NCBI GenBank assembly: GCA_014728565.1
Contig: WJLK01000098.1
Coordinates: forward strand, 1-5,040
Source: Candidatus Pacearchaeota archaeon
GTDB taxonomy: Archaea > Nanobdellota > Nanobdellia > Pacearchaeales > GW2011-AR1
Length of the DNA: 5,040 bases
Direction: 5' to 3'
Position 1 is the stretch's first letter. The number at the start of each line of letters is the position of its first letter. A model generated the notes under the pieces. It saw nothing but the letters and a program-made list of their open reading frames with translations, was not told the origin of the DNA and did not search any database. This document shows positions 1 to 4,407 of this stretch, one piece after another. Made by a program: the position numbers and the translations under genes.

Positions 1-54
1 AAAGGAATCAGAAAAGCAGGCTGATTCTGCCAGGTAATTTTGTTAACAGAAAAG
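1..54. other. Unassigned left edge with a short inverted repeat
   Basis: This segment precedes the first promoter. GAATCAG (5-11) and CTGATTC (21-27) form a 7-bp inverted repeat with a 9-nt loop. All three plus-strand frames are open from the window edge to a stop: at 22-24 (7 codons), 35-37 (11 codons) and 57-59 (18 codons). Any of them could be the 3' end of an upstream gene, but the tails are too short to tell which, if any, is coding. The third would run into the TATA box of the next gene. No RNA gene is recognisable. Confidence 0.3.
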
Positions 55-62
55 TTTAAAAA
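55..62 (+). promoter_or_regulatory. TATA box of the 88-aa gene
   Basis: TTTAAAAA is preceded by the purine-rich GAAAAG, which resembles an archaeal BRE. By the usual spacing, transcription would start near position 84, leaving a leader of about 35 nt before the ATG at 119. The 12-mer AAGTTTAAAAAC (52-63) recurs exactly at the EF-2 promoter (391-402), so the two genes probably have similar basal promoters. Confidence 0.6.
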
Positions 63-90
63 CAAAATTGATTATTGGTTTATTACATCA

Positions 91-108
91 AAATTTCTAT
101 TGAAATTT
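91..108 (+). repeat. Small hairpin in the leader of the 88-aa gene
   Basis: AAATTTC (91-97) and GAAATTT (102-108) pair perfectly around a TATT loop, ending 10 nt before the ATG. The stem is almost all A/T, so it is weak as RNA and could be a chance palindrome in AT-rich DNA. No Shine-Dalgarno-like sequence lies between it and the start codon. Confidence 0.3.
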
Positions 109-118
109 CAAAATAAAA

Positions 119-385
119 ATGATGTTTGATGAAAACTCGCAGGTATATTATGTTGCAAGAATAAGAGAGGGAACTGAGCTAGATGGAAATGTAGATGCTC
201 TAGTTAATGAACTAGAAAGCCTCTGTCCTGGAAGCTATCAGCCCAGATTATGGACAAAACCTTGTGATATTCTTGGAAAAACAAGAGAAAAATTCTATAG
301 AACTGCTTTTTCAGGTAATGTAGTTCCAGATAGTCTTGCAGATAGGATTGAGTCTGTAGAGATTATTGAAAGAGGTAAACTTTGA
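119..385 (+). CDS. Small conserved-looking protein of unknown family, possibly a divergent EF-1beta
   Basis: This is a complete 88-residue reading frame with a TATA box upstream and no Shine-Dalgarno. It begins ATGATG, so the start could be either Met codon; the first is used here. There is no signal peptide or membrane segment. The chain reads as a strand (QVYYVARI, 8-15), an acidic helix (about 18-35), a middle region with two cysteines (Cys36 and Cys49), a strand (FYRTAFSG, 59-66), a helix (about 71-79) and a final strand (IESVEIIERG, 77-86). That is a plausible ferredoxin-like order. Length, strand and helix order, and the ending IESVEII recall archaeal EF-1beta (about 90 aa, ending in a VESVEV-like strand), the nucleotide exchange factor for EF-1alpha. 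Its place just before EF-2 fits a translation role. The resemblance is a pattern only and the typical AFGLKAL-like segment is missing, so the function stays unassigned. Confidence 0.75.
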   Translation: MMFDENSQVYYVARIREGTELDGNVDALVNELESLCPGSYQPRLWTKPCDILGKTREKFYRTAFSGNVVPDSLADRIESVEIIERGKL

Positions 386-393
386 TAAAAAAG

Positions 394-401
394 TTTAAAA
401 A
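394..401 (+). promoter_or_regulatory. TATA box of the EF-2 gene
   Basis: TTTAAAAA begins 9 nt after the stop codon of the 88-aa gene and is preceded by an A-rich, BRE-like AAAAAAG. The predicted start of transcription is near 423, giving a leader of about 49 nt. EF-2 therefore probably has its own promoter rather than depending on readthrough from the small gene. Confidence 0.6.
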
Positions 402-436
402 CCAATTTTTGTATGGATTATTATTGCACAACAAAC

Positions 437-453
437 AGAGAATTTATTTCTCT
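437..453 (+). repeat. Hairpin in the EF-2 leader
   Basis: AGAGAA (437-442) pairs with TTCTCT (448-453) around a TTTAT loop, 18 nt before the EF-2 ATG. A 6-bp stem with two G-C pairs is modest. It lies in the predicted untranslated leader and could affect initiation, but nothing else supports a regulatory role. Confidence 0.3.
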
Positions 454-471
454 TCTAAAGATTAATTTAAA

Positions 472-2661
472 ATGGCAAAAAAAGAAACACCTTTTGAAAA
501 AATAAAAAGATTAATTAAAAATCGAAAAAACATAAGGAATATTGCTACATCTGCACATATTCATCATGGAAAAACAGCCCTGACAGATAATTTATTAGCT
601 GCAGCTGGAATGATGTCAGAAAAACTAGCAGGAAGTCTTGATGGTGGAATGATGACCTGGCAGCATGCTGATGAACAGGAGAGATTGCTGACAGTAGATG
701 CTGCAAATGTTTCTATGGCTCACATGCTTGCAGGTGAAGAGTATCTTGTTAATTTAATTGATACTCCTGGACATGTAGATTTTTCTGGAAATGTTACAAG
801 GGCAATGAGAGCTATTGACGGAACCATAGTTCTTGTATGTGCAGTAGAAGGAATAATGCCACAAACAGAGACAGTTATGAAACAGGCATTAAGAGAAAGA
901 GTAAAACCTATCTTATTCATAAACAAAGTTGACAGACTTATAAAAGAACTTAAACTTGGACCTGAAGAGATGCAGGAGAGATTTACAAAAATAATAGAGA
1001 GTTTTAATTTATTAGTTGAACAGATTGCAGAACCTGAATATCGGCAAAAATGGAAAGTCAATGTTGCAGATGGCAGTGTTATTTTTGGAAGTGCAAAGGA
1101 AAACTGGGCACTATCTGTCCATTTTATGCAGAAAAAAGGAATAAGTTTCAAAGATATTATTGATTTATATGATAAGGAAGAAGAAGAAAGAAAAAAATGG
1201 GTCTGGGAAAATGCACCTCTTCATGAGGTTTTATTAGACAGTGTTGTAAAGCATCTTCCAAGTCCAGTAGATTCTCAAAAATACAGAATTCCAAAAATAT
1301 GGCCAGGTGATGCAGAGAGTGAATTTGGAAAGGGATTAGCAAACTGTGATGAAAATGCAGAGCCTGGATTTGTTATTACAAATACAATTATTGATCCTAG
1401 AAGTGGAAAGGAGATATCTGCTGGAAGATTATTCTCAGGAACATTAAAACCTGGAATGGAAGTTTATCTTAACAAAGATAAGAAAAAATCTAGAATACAA
1501 CAGGTATTGGTCTATAATGGAGTTAAACCTGAGCAACTTGATGAGGTTCCTGCTGGAAATGTTCTTGCTATAACTGGAATTGTATCAGAACCAGGTGAAA
1601 CAATAACTCTCAGTCCTCAGGAACCTTTTGAAACCATCAAGCATATTTTTGATCCTGTTATTACAAAATCAATATCTGTTCCTAAACCTCAGGACCTTCC
1701 TAAACTAATAGAAGTTCTTAAAAAAGTTGGAAAAGAGGATCCTACTCTAAAAATAGAGATTAATGAGGAGACTGGTGAGAATCTAATGTCTGGAATGGGA
1801 GAGCTTCATCTGGAAATTATTGAAAATAGAATTAAAACAGAAAAAGGAGTTGATGTTAAGACTTCTGAACCAATTGTTGTCTACAGGGAAACAGTCAACA
1901 AGCCTGGAAAAACAGGAGAGGGAAAATCACCTAATAAACATAATCTTTTCTGGATAGAGGTTGAACCTCTTGAAGATGCAGTTTATGATTCTATTAAAAA
2001 AGGAGAGATAAGAGAGGGAAGAATAAAAAAGAAGGATGAAATGCTGTTTAAAAAATTAGTTGAACTGGGAATACTAAATGAAGATGCTCATGATTACAAG
2101 AATATTTACAAAGACTGTGTATTTTTAGATAAGACACGAGGTGAGGTTCATATTGGAGAGGTTATTGAGATGATAATGGATGGTATTGAACAGGTTATTG
2201 ATGCAGGTGTTTTAGCAAGAGAGCCTTGTGCAAAAATGAAAATCAAGCTTGTTGATATAAAACTTCATGAAGATGCTATTCATCGTGGTCCTGCTCAGGT
2301 GTATCCTGCAGTAAGAGATTCTATGAGAATGTCTATTGAATCTGCAAATCCTGTTTTACTAGAGCCTTTACAGACTCTTTTAGTTGAAGGTCCTCTGAAT
2401 CATATGGGTGATTTAACTAAATTACTCCAGGGTAAGAGAGGACAGATAATTAATATAGACCAGACAGCAGGTTACGTTACAATAAAGGTTAAGTTGCCTG
2501 TTGCAGAGATGCTTGGACTTGCCAGTGATATAAGAAGTGCAACAGAGGGAAGAGGAACTTTTAGCATGGTTGACCAGAGTTTTGAGAGAGTTCCTCCGGG
2601 ATTACAGGCTGATGTTGTAAGAAGAATAAGAGATAGAAAAGGGCTGAAAGAGAATGAGTGA
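472..2661 (+). CDS. fusA: Translation elongation factor 2 (aEF-2)
   Basis: This is the GTPase that drives translocation of tRNA and mRNA on the ribosome. The 729-residue length is normal for archaeal EF-2. The G domain (about 21-265) has P-loop AHIHHGKT (28-35), switch I with Thr74, DTPGH (97-101), NKVD (151-154) and GSA (206-208). Domain II spans about 298-380, III about 395-470 (SGMGELHLE, 440-448), IV about 471-640 and V about 641-729. Domain IV holds LHEDAIHRGPAQ, so His604 is the expected diphthamide residue. Two positions are unusual. The P-loop Asp of AHIDHGKT is His31, and the switch I Gly-Ile of RGIT is Leu72-Leu73; Thr35 is followed by Ala instead of Thr. The stretch between LAG and switch I is about 3 residues longer than in common archaeal EF-2, and the C-terminal tail after RKGLK is short. 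The catalytic His101 and the overall fold are intact, so it is most likely the functional EF-2. No Shine-Dalgarno precedes the ATG. Confidence 0.98.
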   Translation: MAKKETPFEKIKRLIKNRKNIRNIATSAHIHHGKTALTDNLLAAAGMMSEKLAGSLDGGMMTWQHADEQERLLTVDAANVSMAHMLAGEEYLVNLIDTPGHVDFSGNVTRAMRAIDGTIVLVCAVEGIMPQTETVMKQALRERVKPILFINKVDRLIKELKLGPEEMQERFTKIIESFNLLVEQIAEPEYRQKWKVNVADGSVIFGSAKENWALSVHFMQKKGISFKDIIDLYDKEEEERKKWVWENAPLHEVLLDSVVKHLPSPVDSQKYRIPKIWPGDAESEFGKGLANCDENAEPGFVITNTIIDPRSGKEISAGRLFSGTLKPGMEVYLNKDKKKSRIQQVLVYNGVKPEQLDEVPAGNVLAITGIVSEPGETITLSPQEPFETIKHIFDPVITKSISVPKPQDLPKLIEVLKKVGKEDPTLKIEINEETGENLMSGMGELHLEIIENRIKTEKGVDVKTSEPIVVYRETVNKPGKTGEGKSPNKHNLFWIEVEPLEDAVYDSIKKGEIREGRIKKKDEMLFKKLVELGILNEDAHDYKNIYKDCVFLDKTRGEVHIGEVIEMIMDGIEQVIDAGVLAREPCAKMKIKLVDIKLHEDAIHRGPAQVYPAVRDSMRMSIESANPVLLEPLQTLLVEGPLNHMGDLTKLLQGKRGQIINIDQTAGYVTIKVKLPVAEMLGLASDIRSATEGRGTFSMVDQSFERVPPGLQADVVRRIRDRKGLKENE

Positions 2662-2674
2662 TTCTAGAGGAGTA

Positions 2675-2877
2675 TTAAACATTAAGATTTCTTAGCAATC
2701 TTCCGATTCCGAGAATTGCTAAGGCAATATAGAAATAATCTACCATTGTAACTGCTATGAGCCCATCATAAATGCTTCTTTGTAAGCCAAACTAATGATA
2801 AAAAAGAATACAGGACCCACTGCTAACTGGAGAAAAAGACCTGTAACTAAACCATTTCTGAATTTTTTTGTAAACAT
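2675..2877 (-). pseudogene. Remnant of a LysE/RhtB-family exporter
   Basis: Read on the minus strand from ATG at 2877, 40 codons give a start such as MFTKKFRNGLVTGLFLQLAV followed by GPVFFFIISLAYKEAF, then TAG at 2757-2755. Moving to the frame that begins at 2767 continues the same protein as DGLIAVTMVDYFYIALAILG and IGRLLRNLNV, then TAA at 2677-2675. Together these look like the N-terminal third of a LysE-type amino-acid or metabolite exporter: first membrane helix with a GPV motif, then a Gly-rich segment and Asp-Tyr before the second helix. One base appears to be lost near 2768. Only about 70 of the family's roughly 200 residues remain, and the rest is absent before EF-2. Its promoter is still recognisable. 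Family assignment is from remembered motif pattern. Confidence 0.7.
2691..2723. repeat. Inverted repeat downstream of EF-2
   Basis: CTTAGCAAT (2691-2699) and ATTGCTAAG (2715-2723) form a perfect 9-bp stem with a 15-nt loop, which itself holds a tandem TTCCGA (2701-2706 and 2707-2712). It starts 30 nt after the EF-2 stop and could fold at the 3' end of the EF-2 transcript. No T-run follows, so it does not look like an archaeal terminator. It also lies inside the exporter remnant, where it encodes the LAILGIGRLLR part, so it may be a by-product of coding sequence. Confidence 0.45.
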
Positions 2878-2893
2878 TTTATTATAATCATAA

Positions 2894-2934
2894 AGGTTTT
2901 TTGTATTTATAAACTAAGTCTGAATAAAAAACCT
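2894..2934 (-). promoter_or_regulatory. Promoter of the exporter remnant, enclosed by an inverted repeat
   Basis: TTTATAAA (2906-2913), identical on both strands, is placed to serve the minus strand, with 28 nt between box and the ATG at 2877. It sits inside a perfect 9-bp inverted repeat, AGGTTTTTT (2894-2902) and AAAAAACCT (2926-2934), separated by 23 nt. The arms are mostly A/T and could match by chance. The geometry, 9-bp arms 22-23 nt apart around TTTATAAA, is nearly that of the Fic promoter module about 75 bp to the right. Confidence 0.4.
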
Positions 2935-2963
2935 GAAGAAACTATAACTATTTTAATTATCTA

Positions 2964-3015
2964 ATTAAAGGTGACCACAAAAATAGAAAATTTTATAAAT
3001 GTGGGCACCTTTAAT
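2964..3015. repeat. Inverted-repeat module around the Fic promoter (copy 1), possible operator
   Basis: ATTAAAGGTGACCACA (2964-2979) and TGTGGGCACCTTTAAT (3000-3015) are inverted copies that match at 15 of 16 positions, the only mismatch being A2974 opposite G3005. The 20 nt between the arms contain the Fic TATA box, and the right arm ends just upstream of the predicted transcription start. A protein bound to both arms would block TBP/TFB, so an operator is the simplest reading. The core GGTGACCAC-22 nt-GTGGGCACC (2970-3009) is repeated with the same geometry at the 3' end of the gene. No Fic start codon lies close enough for GGTGA to act as a Shine-Dalgarno. Confidence 0.8.
2992..2999 (+). 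promoter_or_regulatory. TATA box of the Fic gene (leaderless)
   Basis: TTTATAAA is preceded by a purine-rich AGAAAA (2985-2990), as expected for BRE. Exactly 21 nt separate the box from the ATG at 3021, placing the box at about -29 to -22 if transcription starts at the ATG. The same spacing is found at the gene starting at 4408. The transcript is therefore probably leaderless, which also supports the chosen start codon. Confidence 0.7.
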
Positions 3016-3020
3016 ATATT

Positions 3021-3947
3021 ATGTATATTGAAAAAAGAAAGTCTGGGAAGAATATTAAATATTATCTAATCCATTCTTATCGTGAGAAAGATAAGGTTGA
3101 GAAAATAAGGAAATATTTAGGGAGTAATTTATCAAAAGAAGAATTAGAAAAAGCTAAGAAAAAAGCAGAAGAAAAGATAAAGGAATTATTAGAGGAAATT
3201 AATACTAAGGTATTTTTATTTACATTAACAAAGAATCAGATTGAATCTCTAAATAAGTTTAATGAAAAAATTAAAGTCGTCAATCTAAGTAAAGATGAAT
3301 GGAAACTCTTTACAGAAGATTTTGTATATAACACTAATGCTATTGAGGGCTCTACAGTTACAGAAGAAGAAGTTCCAGAGATTTTGCATAAAAAAACAGC
3401 TGACAATGAAGAAGAGATTGAAACAAAAGGGGTTGCTAATGCAGTAGATTATATACGAAGCACAAAGGATGATTTATCATTAAATCTATTGCTCAAATTA
3501 CATAGGTTATGTTTTGAAGGTTCAAAACCTTTTGCAGGAAAGTTTAGACATGTAAATGTTGTAATTAGAAATTCTATAGGTCAAGTCATTCATGCAGGTG
3601 TTCCAAAAGAAGAATTAAAAGATTATTTAAAAGACTTTATTGAATGGTATAAAGAAAATAAAGATAAATTTAAACCTTTAACTTTAGCTGCTATTATGCA
3701 CAATCAATTTGAGCATATCCATCCTTTTCAGGATGGAAATGGAAGGGTTGGAAGATTATTATTAAACTTTATACTATTAAAAAATAATTATCCTCCAATA
3801 AATATCATGCTTGAAGACAGAGCAAAATACTATCAAACTCTTCAAAAATATTCAAAAGAAGATGATATAAGATCTACCTTAAAATTTTTAATAAAACAAT
3901 ACAAAAAGACACTCAAAGAGGTGACCACAAAAAAGAAAAAACCATAG
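3021..3947 (+). CDS. Fic-domain protein, class II (probable AMP transferase) with extra N-terminal module
   Basis: Fic enzymes usually transfer AMP, or another nucleotide part, to hydroxyl side chains of target proteins. The 308-residue protein has the complete active-site motif HPFQDGNGRVGR (234-245): His234 is the catalytic base, Asp238 the metal ligand, and Arg245 the expected phosphate contact. Upstream, TNAIEG (105-110) matches the inhibitory-helix motif (S/T)xxxE(G/N) of class II Fic proteins, with Glu109 as the gatekeeper that keeps the enzyme self-inhibited. The flap region is around 177-194. Residues 1-35 (a motif like SYREKDKVEKIRKYLG, 19-34) form a separate basic module, followed by a Lys/Glu-rich helix (37-60); similar openings occur on some archaeal Fic proteins and on IS4/IS1634-type transposases. 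No winged-helix domain follows the Fic fold. No signal peptide or membrane segment is seen, so it acts in the cytoplasm. No antitoxin partner is adjacent. The gene is poorer in G+C than EF-2 and carries repeats at both ends. The target is unknown. Confidence 0.92.
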   Translation: MYIEKRKSGKNIKYYLIHSYREKDKVEKIRKYLGSNLSKEELEKAKKKAEEKIKELLEEINTKVFLFTLTKNQIESLNKFNEKIKVVNLSKDEWKLFTEDFVYNTNAIEGSTVTEEEVPEILHKKTADNEEEIETKGVANAVDYIRSTKDDLSLNLLLKLHRLCFEGSKPFAGKFRHVNVVIRNSIGQVIHAGVPKEELKDYLKDFIEWYKENKDKFKPLTLAAIMHNQFEHIHPFQDGNGRVGRLLLNFILLKNNYPPINIMLEDRAKYYQTLQKYSKEDDIRSTLKFLIKQYKKTLKEVTTKKKKP

Positions 3948-3960
3948 GAGCGTGGTCACC
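3920..3960. repeat. Inverted-repeat module at the 3' end of the Fic gene (copy 2)
   Basis: GGTGACCAC (3920-3928) and GTGGTCACC (3952-3960) are a perfect 9-bp inverted repeat 23 nt apart. The left side, GGTGACCACAAAAA (3920-3933), is an exact direct repeat of 2970-2983, and both copies go on into A-rich sequence with AGAAAA. The module covers the last Fic codons (VTTKKKKP) and the TAG stop at 3945-3947. Taken from the outer arms, positions 2970-3960 form a 991-bp unit with inverted ends. The flanks share only a few A residues, so no convincing target-site duplication is visible. Confidence 0.8.
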
Positions 3961-4112
3961 AAAAATATGATTTCTTATTCCCTAAAATAGGAACAAAAAT
4001 GGTCTCACCTCTGCAGGGGCATTTAGACACCTAAGATAAATTAGATATTCTATACAACTTAAGAAAATAATCTCCCACTAAAAAACTAGAAGTATTCATG
4101 TAGTAATTTTAC
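3948..4112. other. Gene-free stretch after the Fic gene
   Basis: No gene is supported here. The Fic frame stays open for 28 codons after its stop (3948-4031) and meets further stops at 4032-4034, 4068-4070 and 4101-4103, which is within chance for this composition. GGTCTCACC (4001-4009) resembles the GGTCACC repeat core with a 2-nt insertion, but this is weak. The stretch probably contains the lost 3' part of the minus-strand remnant that follows. Confidence 0.4.
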
Positions 4113-4334
4113 TCAATAAAAAATCATCTTGTTTTTAAGATAAATAAAAAAAATATAAACTCCAAGACAGATAAGATGAAAAAGAGATAATCCTCAGAAC
4201 TTGCTGGTATAGGCATCAACTTCTCTCTGAGCATTCCAGTGACTTGCAATTTTTTCAGGAAGATACAGATAAATAATAATTCCAATCAAAAACAAAAGAA
4301 TAACCAAAATTAAGGGAATATGTTTTATTTTCAT
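4113..4334 (-). pseudogene. Remnant of a DUF1648/SdpI-like membrane protein
   Basis: On the minus strand from ATG at 4334, 46 codons give a membrane helix (IPLILVILLFLIGIIIYLYL, residues 6-25), then LPEKIASHWNAQREVDAYTS (25-44) and KF, ending at TGA (4196-4194). The pattern LPxxIxxHWNxxxxxDxYxSKF is typical of DUF1648, the domain found alone or at the start of SdpI-type immunity proteins. Family members commonly have Trp-Gly right after SKF. Here the same frame continues after the TGA as GLSLFHLICLGVYIFFIYLK, a second membrane helix, to a TGA at 4115-4113. A TGG to TGA change is the likely lesion. The usual IPxIDP segment after the second helix is also missing, so the gene is truncated as well. 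The alternative is an intact 46-residue one-helix peptide. Family assignment is from remembered consensus. Confidence 0.7.
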
Positions 4335-4376
4335 ATCCTGTAAAAAAGATGATGGGGCTTTTAATTTTTAGGGAAA

Positions 4377-4386
4377 TATTTAAAAA
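4377..4386. promoter_or_regulatory. TATA element between two divergent genes
   Basis: TATTTAAAAA lies between the ATG at 4408 (plus) and the ATG at 4334 (minus). On the plus strand, TTTAAAAA (4379-4386) stands 21 nt before the ATG and follows GGGAAA (4371-4376), a good BRE-like sequence, so that transcript should be leaderless. On the minus strand, TTTAAATA (4384-4377) could drive the DUF1648 remnant with a leader of about 20 nt. The plus-strand use is the stronger case. Confidence 0.6.
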
Positions 4387-4407
4387 CTTTTTCTCATAAT
4401 ATTTACT

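Noticed and set aside
1..34. C-terminal end of an upstream gene in one of three frames
   Set aside because: Only 7, 11 or 18 codons are present before a stop, and nothing distinguishes a real protein tail from chance.
720..1151. 143-codon minus-strand open frame inside EF-2
   Set aside because: It lies opposite the conserved G domain of EF-2, has no promoter and encodes a Ser/Thr/Ile-rich product typical of an antisense shadow.
1157..1342. 61-codon minus-strand open frame inside EF-2
   Set aside because: It is an antisense shadow of EF-2 coding sequence with no start signals of its own.
2863..2902. T-runs at 2863-2869 and 2897-2902 as EF-2 terminators
   Set aside because: They are about 200 nt beyond the EF-2 stop. 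The first encodes Lys codons of the minus-strand exporter remnant and the second is part of an inverted repeat, so termination is possible but not supported.
3917..3926. GAGGTGA as a Shine-Dalgarno for a downstream gene
   Set aside because: It matches the archaeal 16S 3' end, but no start codon with a following open frame lies at the right distance, and the motif is explained by the repeat module.
2964..3960. Typical insertion sequence or CRISPR array
   Set aside because: There is no transposase gene, no clear target-site duplication, and only two repeat modules about 950 bp apart.
3948..4103. Continuation of the Fic frame after its stop, with phrases such as DKLDILYNLRK
   Set aside because: It needs three stops to be ignored, and 28 open codons are not surprising here. 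No family is recognised and the Fic domain is already complete.
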